Assembly (NCBI GenBank): GCA_964016875.1
Contig: OZ024728.1
Coordinates: 27,017,328-27,081,327 of the forward strand
Reading direction: 5' to 3'
DNA from: Fallopia convolvulus
Taxonomy: Eukaryota; Streptophyta; Magnoliopsida; Caryophyllales; Polygonaceae
Length of the DNA stretch: 64,000 nt
Each line of letters starts with the position of its first letter. Within the stretch, counting starts at the first letter, position 1. Below are positions 34,855-45,019 of the stretch, piece by piece. Below the pieces are notes generated by a model. That model did no database searches. It worked only from the letters and a program-made list of their open reading frames with translations, and was not told where the DNA came from. The position numbers and the translations under genes are program-made.

Positions 34855-35095
34855 TAACAACCGCCAGGGAACCGTCACGAGTGGAAATAAAAAGTAATTG
34901 ATGTGAAACAAGGCATGCATGATGTAATCTGGGCATATCTCTATAATAAAAAACTCTCAAAGAACTAAATGAAAATACATCAATTTCATCCTAACTTTCT
35001 GATCATTGTTGGTTTTGTTTTTGGAACAATAATTGGTTAGATTAAGCCTCACTCGACATCGAGGATTAGCTCTTTCCAAATTCTTGACCAAAACA
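34855..35095 (+). repeat. 5' LTR of element B, right part
   Basis: Continues the LTR piece 29835-30012 beyond element A and ends GACCAAAACA, the same terminal text as the LTR of A, followed by aat and the primer site at 35099-35115. Confidence 0.7.
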
Positions 35096-35160
35096 ATTTG
35101 GTGCCCACCGTGGGGCCCTAGCCGGTTTCTTCGATCAAAATCCAACCATTCGTGACCAAA

Positions 35161-36021
35161 ATGTCGAACTTGACTGCAACCAGTCCCACCACCAGAGACG
35201 ATCGAAATGAAGAGATCGACACCAACATGCCGAGCGGCTTTGGAGGCGGATCCGATGAACCGCAGGACGTCCACAACATCTTAGAAGAGTTCTTCGTCAA
35301 GATTGCAACTTTGCAACAAGACAGGTCTAGTCAAAGAGACCGCAACAAAACTCATCTATAGCACATCGCTCAACAGAAGGAGGAGAACATTTACTCCGCG
35401 ATCAGCTATAGTTTGCCTCAGTGGTCCAAACCGGGCTATGATTTGTTGGAACCATCCGGGAGGTAACCGCCAGCCTCAACATAGGGCGAGTGGCTAACTC
35501 ACCATCCTCAAGAGCCAATGGCCAGCCTTCATCGGCAGATATGGTCACACCATCTGCCACCATCCCAGGGGTACCTGCTACCTTGACGTTCGAAAATGGG
35601 ACCACAGGCACCTGAGTCTACCATCTTGTTTACGGTGGACAGGAAGAAAACCAAGTAACTCCCCCAGATGCCTTTATGGAATCAATATTCCAAAAGTACA
35701 TGAGGGAAAGTCTAAACGGGGTAGAAGATAAGATCGCTCAGATCCCCGGGGTGCCACGCCCAATTGAGAAGGAGGCCCCCGACGGTTACAACGAATCCCC
35801 ATTCTCGACTCCAATCACCATGCCAGTATAGACATCGCCAAGAAGTTTACTGTCTCGACGATCCCCACGTATCATGGGACTGGAGATCCCGACGAGCACA
35901 TAGCCATCTTCAAGCAAAAGATGGTAACAAGTTTAGTTCCGCAAGATTCAAGAGGAGCAGTTCTGACATGGTTAATCAACCTTCCCTGCGAAAGCATCGA
36001 ATCCTTCGCGACCCTGGTGGA
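35161..36021 (+). pseudogene. gag: Element B gag, part 1
   Basis: Starts at ATG 35161 (MSNLTATSPTTRDD) and resembles element A gag: DVHNILEEFFVKIATLQQ, then DGYNESPFSTPI, then VLTWLINLPCESIESFATLVD. Stops (for example TAG near 35359) and frameshifts are frequent. It is cut at 36021 by element G after the target GTGGA; the frame continues on the other side at 44655. Confidence 0.8.
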
Positions 36022-37513
36022 TGATGTCTCTCTATTTGGTGGTGTTTTCATATGTGATTTCCTTTGTAAATATGTTTCTTTTTCCCCTTTTCTTGTGCGT
36101 TTTGTTCCTTTTTAGCTTAGTTCCCGTATTTCTATGAGATTCGGAGACTACGCACATTTTATGTGTTTTGTAGGTAATCTGGCATGAATCAAGGATCGAT
36201 TTGAAGGAGGGTCGAGACATGGAGCGAGGCCCGAGCAAAGGAGGAAAGAGAGGAGCAAGCCATGAAGAAGAACAAGAGGAAAGCGAACAAGAAGAAGGTG
36301 GAACGAGGTTCGGACCGAGTTGCAACCAACATCGGGCCCGACTTTGAAGTCTCCAACCTCGGACCGAGTTGCCCAGTAACTCGGGCCCGAGGTCCTCCGT
36401 GTCGGTCCAAGTCGGTCACTGGACTACTTGGGCTCCAAGGCACGAAATTGTGAACTTCCACTTTTGCCCCTCATCTAATCTATAAAAGGCCCTCTTGTCT
36501 TCTAATTTGGGGGTGCTCTCACACAAAAAGGGGGGTTCTCTCTCTCTCAAAAAGAGGAGGTCCCCCACATACACACAAGAGGGGGGGAAGGGTTCCCTCT
36601 CACACACACAAAAAGGGGGTTCCAAGGGAGCCAAGAGGATTCTTGGAGAGCAAGGAGGAAGGAGAGGAGAAGGAAGAGAGAGAGAATCGGCCAAGGGAGA
36701 GGAAGATTGATAGGTTTGGTTGATAGATTAGCTTTGCTTTGTTTTGATCTTGTGGATTTGGAAACCCTTGATTGGAATTTGTGGATTGCTTTTGATTTGA
36801 ATGAAACTTCGCTTTGTTTTGAGATTGATGATGTTGATTGCTTTCCCTTTTGATTTGTTTGCTTTCTTTGTTTGCCTTATGGAGTAGATCTCCTTGATCT
36901 TGGGTTATGGGGGAAAACCCTAGCTAGGTTTAGGCTAGAAACCCCAATTCCATAGCCTTGAGTGTTTGATCTAAGGAACCCACTCTACATAGAGCTACAA
37001 TTCCTTGCGAAAGTTGGGAATCAAGGCTTGAGATTGGCAAAGTAGCGAAAGTGAACATGTGTCAATCTCAAGACCTTGCTTCGAAGGGGATTTCCCCAAT
37101 GATCGATGTGTAGAAGTGGTTGGAACGAGGGCGAAAGCACTCGATCCTAGTCCGATCATCACTCATTGCTTGAATTGGGGTGGATAAGCCTTAATCTACT
37201 AGAGAAGGAACCCAAAAGCCCAAGATCTACTTTTAATCTTTGAAGTTCGACAAACCCAGCTACCTCGGGCCCGACTTACCCTACGTCGGTCCCGACTTCC
37301 TCTTGTCGCCAACATCGGGCCCGACGTGACCTTTGTGTCGGTCCCGACTGTTCTCTTTGTTTTCCTTTGTTTTAAGCTCTCTTTTCCAGCTTCCTAGTGT
37401 CTAGGCACATCAATCGAGTAGACTTCCCGAGTGTTCGACACCCACCACGTGCTACAACGGGGTCGGGTTATAAATTGTATCTCTAGACCCTCGCACACCG
37501 TGAGAGGCGATCA
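36022..37513 (+). repeat. 5' LTR of element G
   Basis: 1492 bp. U3 contains palindromes TCGGGCCCGA at 36332 and 36381, with a TATA box tataaaag at 36481-36488. A purine- and GA-rich stretch at 36525-36700 follows. U5 has two further palindromes at 37265 and 37315. Ends gaggcgatca. Confidence 0.92.
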
Positions 37514-37520
37514 AAAAGAT

Positions 37521-37538
37521 TGGCGCCGTTGCCGGGGA
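37521..37538 (+). promoter_or_regulatory. Primer binding site, tRNA-Asp type
   Basis: TGGCGCCGTTGCCGGGGA is the standard Athila primer site, complementary to the 3' end of tRNA-Asp. It is exact here and seven bases after the LTR end. Confidence 0.9.
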
Positions 37539-37756
37539 AGTCTAAGTGCATTGAGTGCCAATTTGGTGAGTTTCTTGTGTTTTGGTAGTGATTTGGGTGA
37601 GGGAATAGCCCAAACCCTTTGTTTGTTTTTGATTTGTTTTGGTTTGTGTTTTTGTTTCATAGGTGTATGCTAGCTCGTTCCTCCCGAGGAACACTTGAGC
37701 TTGAGTTTGTGAGTGATCCGGAAAGTATTCTCAAGGAAGCCCGAAGAAGGTAAAGG

Positions 37757-40636
37757 ATGGCGAATCAAGCTCTCCATGTTGATGAGGAGTTGGCTCAACT
37801 TAGGGCCGAAATGGCTAGATTGCAACTTGAGAGGGACAATCAAGAGGAGGTGGCAAGAAGAGAACGGGAGCAACGGATGAGAGCCGAGGCTCAACTCAAC
37901 GCTCTACCCCGGAATGCACGCCAATACATGCATCCGGAGTTGAGGGTACCCGAGCCGGCTATTGTGCTTCCCGAGGTTGCCAAGAATTTTGAGATCAAGA
38001 CGCAATTCATCTCCCTCATCAAGCGTGATCAATTCGAGGGTCGTCCACATGAGTGTCCCATAGAGCATGTTAAGCGATTTGTGGATATGTGTGAGACGAT
38101 CTCCACCGACGAGGAGACATTGGAGTATGTGCTTCTAAAGGCGTTCAAATGCTCACTTGGGGGCAAGGCCACACATTGGCTCGAGAGCCAAGCTCCTAGG
38201 TCAATCACAACTTGGAAGACACTCTATGACGCTTTCTTGATGAAGTTCTTCCCGCCCTCAAAGACAACCGAGTTAAGAAGGAAGATTGCAAGCTTTCAAC
38301 AAGGTCCGAATGAGCCCCTCTTCGAAGCATGGGACCGTTTCAAGGAGATGTTGCGCCAATGTCCTACTCATGGCCAACAACCATATTTACTTCAAGACAT
38401 CTTTTTCCAAGGCATCAATCCGGTAACGAAGGACAAGCTCAATCTCCACACCGATTGTGGGTTCATAGACTTGACACCGGATCAAGCTTGGGAGCTACTT
38501 GACAAGCTATCCGATTATGAGGCCATGTATGGGGTGAGTCAAGCTAGCAAGGAGGTGAAAGTTCAAGGTGAAGGTGCAAGGAAGTTATATGATCCAAAGG
38601 GAGAAGACATTAATAGGGATGTGAAGCTCCAATTCCTTGAAGGTGAAGTGAGCAAGCTTAAGAGGCAAGTCCACTACTACAAGCAAAATGCTAGAGCTTG
38701 TGAGGAGTGTGGATCCTTTGCACATGCTACACAAGTTTGTCCGAATGAGAGCCAAGTACGCTTGGCCGAGCGAATTGAGGAGGCAAACTATGTTCGAGGA
38801 AATTTCGGTGGAAGAGGCAATTTCAACAATGGTGGCAATGGCCGATGGAACAACGGTCAAGCTCAAGGCTACAACAACAACTTCAACCAAAACGAGCCAA
38901 GGGCGCCACCACCACCATATAGACCACCGGGATTCAATGAGTTACAAACATTTGCTCAAGAGATGAGAGATGGGTTCAAGGAGATGAGGACCCAATTCAA
39001 TGAGTTTGGTGCATGGAGGAGGCAAGTCGACAATCAATTTGCTCAAATTGCAACTCAAGCCCCGAGAGAGAATGGGAGACTTCCGGGCCGACCCGAGGAG
39101 AATCCTCGAGCTCAAAACAATCAAAATGAAGTCCGGGCAATTGGATTGAGAAGTGGCCGAAACCTACCCGAGCCACACGTGCCTAAGAAGAATGAAGAGA
39201 GTCGGACCAACTTACCCAGAAAGTCGGGTCCGACATTCCCCGAAGTCGACCCAGCAAGAAGACCGACTCCTTCACCACGGACCGAGGTCGAGAGCAACAC
39301 GGGACCGACGTACACAGACCTCGATCCAACTCCTCTGCCTCGGACCGAGAGTCACAACATCGGGCCCGACATGGTGCCCAAGTCGGTCCAACCAGGAAAT
39401 GTTGCAAGTGAAGTAGGGAAGTCCAAGGAAGTTGGTCCAAGCAAGATTCAAGGTGCAACGATTCTTCCATATCCCTCAAAGAAGCCGAAAGATGTTGTTG
39501 AGAACAAGTTCAAGAGGTTTCTCAAACTCTTGCAAGGCTTGAACATCTCTATCCCGTTCACCGATGCATTGAGTGAGATGCCATCTTATGCCAAGTTTTT
39601 AAAGGAGATTTTGAGCAAGAAGAGGTCCATAGTTGAAATGCAAGATGAGGTCAAGACCTTGGAGTTACCGCAAAAGCTAGGAGATCCCGGTCGTTTTGCT
39701 ATAACCATTGGTGTGGGGTCTCAAAATTTCCAAGCCTTATGTGACCTTGGGGCAAGTGTTTCGGTGATGCCCGCTAGCATTTGGAGAAGAGCAAATTTGG
39801 GTGAAATGGAGCCGGCCGATATGTCCTTAACTATGGCCGACGGTTCCATCATCAAGGCTAAGGGAATATTGGATGACGTTCCGGTGCGAGTTGGAAAGTA
39901 CTTTGTCCCCGATGATTTCGTGATCTTGGACATGCATGAGGATCCCTTGGTCCCAATAATCTTAGGAAGACCATTCTTAGCTACGGTGGGGGCAAGGTTT
40001 GATGTCAAAAACGGCAAGGTTTCCTTTGAGATTGGTGAAGAAAAGGTCGATTTTCACTTCAACAAGGCCTTGAATGAGCCGGACGCCTTGGCTATCCTCA
40101 AACTTGAAGAGAGTGCTAAGAGAAAAGGTGAAGAAGTGGAAGTTGCTAGAGAGGTCGTTGTGTTGAGAAGTGATGAAGGGTTCAATAAACAAATACAAGC
40201 AAGGGAGTTGTTGGAGCAAATTGAGGATCAAGATGAGTCAAGGATCAATGCTAGCCCAAGGAGAAATGAAGAGTATCCTTACTTATATCCTTTTGATGTT
40301 GGTGATGACCATAATTCTTTCCAAACTTTTGATTCCTACATTTGTTTAAGTGATTTGAAAGATGACTTAGGAGACTCCTACATTTGCCTTAGTGACTTGA
40401 AAGATGAATTGGTAGAATCTCCTAGGAATTCTTTAGATAACTTTGGTGTAGGAAAAGAGGAACATGATGGAGCAAGTAAGGAGAAGAAATCTCATCCGTT
40501 GGAGGAGTATGATGAGAGAGGCCCGAGACCGGATAGCCATGCCTATATAGACCATCGTTGGTGGTTTTATGGGTATGAAGGCAATGGGAATGGGTATAAC
40601 AATGGTGAGCAATTCACCATGTTTCACCCGCCATAA
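37757..40636 (+). CDS. gag: Gag-protease polyprotein of element G
   Basis: Uninterrupted 959-aa ORF. An N-terminal coiled-coil segment (about residues 5-50) precedes the Athila gag core (about 75-270; TQFISLIKRDQFEGR, ALGGKATHWLES-like, FFQGINPVTKDKLNLHTDCGF). A CCHC knuckle CEECGSFAHATQVC is near residue 315. A Gly/Asn-rich and a Pro-rich stretch follow. The protease (about 640-760) has CDLGASVSVMP (catalytic Asp codon at 39742) and ILGRPFLATVGA; D-L-G also occurs in element E. Upstream, the same frame opens at ATG 37667 but meets TAA at 37751-37753, so translation probably begins at 37757. It ends before any RT. Confidence 0.93.
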   Translation: MANQALHVDEELAQLRAEMARLQLERDNQEEVARREREQRMRAEAQLNALPRNARQYMHPELRVPEPAIVLPEVAKNFEIKTQFISLIKRDQFEGRPHECPIEHVKRFVDMCETISTDEETLEYVLLKAFKCSLGGKATHWLESQAPRSITTWKTLYDAFLMKFFPPSKTTELRRKIASFQQGPNEPLFEAWDRFKEMLRQCPTHGQQPYLLQDIFFQGINPVTKDKLNLHTDCGFIDLTPDQAWELLDKLSDYEAMYGVSQASKEVKVQGEGARKLYDPKGEDINRDVKLQFLEGEVSKLKRQVHYYKQNARACEECGSFAHATQVCPNESQVRLAERIEEANYVRGNFGGRGNFNNGGNGRWNNGQAQGYNNNFNQNEPRAPPPPYRPPGFNELQTFAQEMRDGFKEMRTQFNEFGAWRRQVDNQFAQIATQAPRENGRLPGRPEENPRAQNNQNEVRAIGLRSGRNLPEPHVPKKNEESRTNLPRKSGPTFPEVDPARRPTPSPRTEVESNTGPTYTDLDPTPLPRTESHNIGPDMVPKSVQPGNVASEVGKSKEVGPSKIQGATILPYPSKKPKDVVENKFKRFLKLLQGLNISIPFTDALSEMPSYAKFLKEILSKKRSIVEMQDEVKTLELPQKLGDPGRFAITIGVGSQNFQALCDLGASVSVMPASIWRRANLGEMEPADMSLTMADGSIIKAKGILDDVPVRVGKYFVPDDFVILDMHEDPLVPIILGRPFLATVGARFDVKNGKVSFEIGEEKVDFHFNKALNEPDALAILKLEESAKRKGEEVEVAREVVVLRSDEGFNKQIQARELLEQIEDQDESRINASPRRNEEYPYLYPFDVGDDHNSFQTFDSYICLSDLKDDLGDSYICLSDLKDELVESPRNSLDNFGVGKEEHDGASKEKKSHPLEEYDERGPRPDSHAYIDHRWWFYGYEGNGNGYNNGEQFTMFHPP

Positions 40637-40673
40637 GGTTGAGGTTAGGAAGTCAAGCTAGTGACTCTAAACG

Positions 40674-40700
40674 AGCGCTTCTCGGGAGGCAACCCGAGCT
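40674..40700 (+). promoter_or_regulatory. Conserved Athila hairpin after the polyprotein
   Basis: CTCGGG-AGGCAA-CCCGAG forms a 6-bp stem with a 6-base loop, 45 bp after the stop codon. The same core GGGAGGCAACCC occurs at 63303-63314 in element E, again just after its last pol codon. The equal placement suggests a conserved RNA signal of unknown function. Confidence 0.7.
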
Positions 40701-41129
40701 AGTAGCTTTCTTTTCGTAATTTTAGTTTGATTTTTCTTAGTTTAGCCTAGCTTTTCCCTAACCAATCTCTATCTAGTGTTTTGTGGATTTATGGTGTCGT
40801 GCATTCTTCAAAGTTGTGTAGGATTTGAGGTGAAATATTTAAATGGAAATATGGGAAAGAAGTTGCAAGAGGATGGAGTAAAATTGGTGACGCGAATACT
40901 CCCACATCGAGCCCAGGTAAGTCGGGCCCGACATAGGGACGTCGGTCCATGAAGTCGGTCCAACTCGATTTGACTAGTTGGAATGCCAATTTTGCCCTTG
41001 ACCTAATTTGTCCTTTTCCCCCATTAAATACTATCCCCCACCTACCTATCATCTTCATATCAACCACCATTCCCAAAATACAACCCCTCTCCCTAAAAAA
41101 TTCTCAAAGTCGGCCAACAACAACAACAA

Positions 41130-41423
41130 ATGCTTCAACAACAAAGCTCTTTCCAAGCTAGCCAACAAGAGATGAACCGGGCCCTCGGCTACACTAGACG
41201 AGAGGTAGAGGAGCTTAGGGAGGTGGAAGACCAAAGGTGGCGGGTCCAAGATAGCTACAACACATGGATGAGCGGGAACTTCCCTTCCCGTGAGGACCAA
41301 TGGACACGCCCGGGGCCTCAACTTCAACCACCACCACAAGACTTCTACCAAGAACAAGTGTACGAGAGGGAGCGGCAAGCAAGGCTCCAAAGAGGACGTA
41401 GACGTGACAACCCCTTTGATTGA
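41130..41423 (+). pseudogene. Remnant of the Athila 3' (env-position) ORF in element G
   Basis: A 97-residue Gln/Arg-rich open stretch (QASQQEMNRALGYTRREVEELRE) lies where Athila elements have a third ORF after pol. It has no transmembrane segment or signal peptide that I can see. I read it as the C-terminal leftover of that ORF; a functional protein is doubtful. Confidence 0.45.
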
Positions 41424-43159
41424 TCCTATACATGCCATTGAAGAATAAGAAATTGTGAGCTTTTCATACTCTTCTCTCTTGCTTTTAAGTTTTGATTTCC
41501 TTGTTTGATGGGGACATCAAAATTTTAAGTATGGGGTGGGGGTAAGTGTGTTCATGATTTCACTTGTTTATGTTTGTTTATTATTTTGAGGATATTTAGT
41601 TTGTGTTTCTAGTTTGTGCTTGGGATGTTTGCTTCTTGGTTTGTGGTTTGATGAAAAACATGAATGATTAATTTGGTCTTGAATGGATGAGTTTTTGGTT
41701 TTAGAGAAATTTTTGCAAAAAAATCCATAAAAATTGAAAAATTGTGTTGAAAACAACAAAAAGATTTTGTGTTTTGTAGGTTTTGGACTAGAAATTCCCA
41801 TCTTAGATTGCCACAATAAAAGCTAATGATGATTTGAGCATGTAAATTCCTTTGCATATTTTTGGATAGTTTAGCCTCTTAAATGATGTTGCTTTTGATG
41901 TGATCATGATATCTTGCTTGTTTTATTGAACATGTGAGTTATAGGATGAGTTCTTATGCAACTAAGTATGAGTGACCCTTGTGAGATTGATTTTTGGCCA
42001 TTTTAGGGATGCTTGTTCATATTTGCATATCCCTCATTTTTCTTGTGTGATTAGCTCATTCATGCTTAGTAAAACTTGCTATTGCGGTGTTTATCTATTT
42101 TCCAAGACCGTCATGAGATTTGTCCTAGCATTGTCACATTGATTTTGAACTTTGTTCTTTTAGTCACATAAATGTTCCATATCCTACCATGAAGATAATC
42201 CTTTGTTTGTAGCCCCGTTCTAGCCTAAGCCTTTGTTTGAAACTCCTCAAAAATATTATTCCTAGCCTTATATGACTTGACCCTTATGGGATTGGACTTT
42301 AGAAGAGAGGTTGGGATTGTATTTGAAGAGTTGAGATTCTCTTGGGTTTAAGGGCAAAGAATGGTGTTATGAATCATGTGGGTAGTGCATCTTTGTTGTA
42401 CAAAAATGAAAAAAAAAAAAGAAAGAAAAGGAAGAAAGAAAATGTTGGAAATGTAAGGTGGAATAAAGCAAAGAGCTTAAGTGAAGAAAAGGGTCCGAAC
42501 GAGTTACAAGCAACATCGGGCCCGATGTCATAAGAAAGTCGGTCCAAATGTAGAAAGTGTTGAAAAATCCAACAAAAAGCATAAGAGCAAAGATGAAGTG
42601 GAATGTTAAGTGAAATTTTGGGTTGAAAGGAAAATGTTAAGTCTTTTGGGTGGGTGTGAAAGTAATTGTGGAATTTGGTGAAGTTGGTGAGAGTTGTTCA
42701 ATCCCCATTGTAAGCACCACAAGACCAAATAATTCCCACCTTAAAAAATACCAAAAGCCCCATTACAACCCGGCCGAATGGAACCTCTTTGAGGACCTCC
42801 ATTGAGCCAAGTTCGAAATTCTTTGTGTACTTTGCATTAGGCATCTCTAGGTGGAGGAATTGGTGATATTAGCTTCAATAGTAAAGTCCTTACTTGCATG
42901 ATTTTTGAGCTTGAGTGTTCATTGCTAAACCCAAACACATGATGAGTGATACACATTCACATATCCCTAAAGTGAGGCTTAGTTGCATTGACTTTATTCC
43001 TTGGAACACTTAATCATGTGTGATGATGTAATCTTGCTTGAATATCGATCACTTGTGCTTAAAATGTGTTTTCATACGAGGCTTTACTTGAAGATTATGT
43101 TTCGGTCTTGCTTACATTGTTATTGCTTGAGGACAAGCAAGTTTAAGTATGGGGTATTT
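41424..43159 (+). other. Non-coding 3' spacer of element G
   Basis: AT-rich DNA without a credible ORF. It includes an A/GA-rich run at 42409-42442 and one more TCGGGCCCGA palindrome at 42516. The stretch before the 3' LTR (gtttaagtatggggtattt, 43141-43159) contains a weak polypurine-like tatgggg. A similar tatggggtggggg run lies at 41531-41543. Confidence 0.6.
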
Positions 43160-44649
43160 TGATGTCTCTCTATTTGGTGGTGTTTTCATATGTGATTTCC
43201 TTTGTAAATATATTTCTTTTTCCCCTTTTCTTGTGCGTTTTGTTCCTTTTTAGCTTAGTTCCCGTATTTCTATGAGATTCGGAGACTACGCACATTTTAT
43301 GTGTTTTGTAGGTAATCTGGCATGAATCAAGGATCGATTTGAAGGAGGGTCGAGACATGGAGCGAGGCCCGAGCAAAGGAGGAAAGAGAGGAGCAAGCCA
43401 TGAAGAAGAACAAGAGGAAAGCCAACAAGAAGAAGGTGGAACGAGGTTCGGACCGAGTTGCAACCAACATCGGGCCCGACTTTGAAGTCTCCAACCTCGG
43501 ACCGAGTTGCCCAGTAACTCGGGCCCGAGGTCCTCCGTGTCGGTCCAAGTCGGTCACTGGACTACTTGGGCTCCAAGGCACGAAATTGTGAACTTCCACT
43601 TTTGCCCCTCATCTATTCTATAAAAGGCCCTCTTGTCTTCTAATTTGGGGGTGCTCTCACACAAAAAGGGGGGTTCTCTCTCTCAAAAAGAGGAGGTCCC
43701 CCACATACACACAAGAGGGGGGGAAGGGTTCCCTCCCACACACACAAAAAGGGGGTTCCAAGGGAGCCAAGAGGATTCTTGGAGAGCAAGGAGGAAGGAG
43801 AGGAGAAGGAAGAGAGAGAGAATCGGCCAAGGGAGAGGAAGATTGATAGGTTTGGTTGATAGATTAGCTTTGCTTTGTTTTGATCTTGTGGATTTGGAAA
43901 CCCTTGATTGGAATTTGTGGATTGCTTTTGATTTGAATGAAACTTCGCTTTGTTTTGAGATTGATGATGTTGATTGCTTTCCCTTTTGATTTGTTTGCTT
44001 TCTTTGTTTGCCTTATGGAGTAGATCTCCTTGATCTTTGGTTATGGGGGAAAACCCTAGCTAGGTTTAGGCTAGAAACCCCAATTCCATAGCCTTGAGTG
44101 TTTGATCTAAGGAACCTACTCTACATAGAGCTACAATTCCTTGCGAAAGTTGGGAATCAAGGCTTGAGATTGGCAAAGTAGCGAAAGTGAACATGTGTCA
44201 ATCTCAAGACCTTGCTTCGAAGGGGATTTCCCCAATGATCGATGTGTAGAAGTGGTTGGAACGAGGGCGAAAGCACTCGATCCTAGTCCGATCATCACTC
44301 ATTGCTTGAATTGGGGTGGATAAGCCTTAATCTACTAGAGAAGGAACCCAAAAGCCCAAGATCTACTTTTAATCTTTGAAGTTCGACAAACCCAGCTACC
44401 TCGGGCCCGACTTACCCTACGTCGGTCCCGACTTCCTCTTGTCGCCAACATCGGGCCCGACGTGACCTCTGTTTCGGTCCCGACTGTTCTCTTTGTTTTC
44501 CTTTGTTTTAAGCTCTCTTTTCCAGCTTCCTAGTGTCTAGGCACATCAATCGAGTAGACTTCCCGAGTGTTCGACACCCACCACGTGCTACAACGGGGTC
44601 GGGTTATAAATTGTATCTCTAGACCCTCGCACACCGTGAGAGGCGATCA
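43160..44649 (+). repeat. 3' LTR of element G
   Basis: 1490 bp, nearly identical to 36022-37513. Differences seen include a lost CT in a CT run and single-base changes, for example in the TATA upstream region (ctaatctata versus ctattctata). Ends gaggcgatca, then the duplication GTGGA. Confidence 0.92.
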
Positions 44650-44654
44650 GTGGA

Positions 44655-44995
44655 CACCTTTAGAGTACGGTTTGCTAGCAGTAGAAAGCTTATGAAGCAG
44701 TCCAACGACTTCTATAGGGTGGCACAAAGGTCAGGGGAGTCCTTGAGGGCATACCTCAATTGTTTCAATAGAGGCCTTCTAGAGAGGTTTGACCATAGAT
44801 AGTGAGCTCTACCAGGAACTCACCAAGTATAACTGCCATAGGTTCGAGGATGTCCAAGTAAAGGCCCTAGAATACATTAGATTGGAGGAGGATGAAGCTC
44901 CCGTGCGAGCCGCATCAGTTTTTGATCGGGTGGAAAGGAAGGCTGCTCTTGACCATGACATGAGCGCGGCGAGCACCCCTATCCAAAATCCCTCT
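44655..44995 (+). pseudogene. gag: Element B gag, part 2
   Basis: Gag text resumes directly after the GTGGA duplication (FRVRFASSRKLMKQSNDFYRVAQRSGES) and reads in the frame left at 36021. It continues after a frameshift in ELYQELTKYNCHRFEDVQVKAL to about 44990. The match to elements A and C in this segment is strong. Confidence 0.8.
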
Positions 44996-45019
44996 CAGAG
45001 GTTCCCGGAGTGGACGCTT

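Larger units (their letters stand above)
36022..44649 (+). mobile_element. Athila-derived gag-protease-only element G
   Basis: Two full LTRs (36022-37513 and 43160-44649; both TGAT...ATCA) are flanked by perfect duplications GTGGA (36017-36021 and 44650-44654). The primer site, a complete 959-codon gag-protease ORF, a conserved hairpin and a degenerate 3' spacer are present. Reverse transcriptase, RNase H and integrase are entirely absent. By eye the LTRs differ at about nine substitutions and one 2-bp indel in 1490 bp, so insertion was recent. It would need enzymes from an autonomous Athila relative to move. Confidence 0.93.

Noticed and set aside
36181..36461. Small ORFs on both strands of the G LTRs, repeated at 43327-43599
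   Set aside because: They appear twice only because the LTR is duplicated; no motif or coding pattern.
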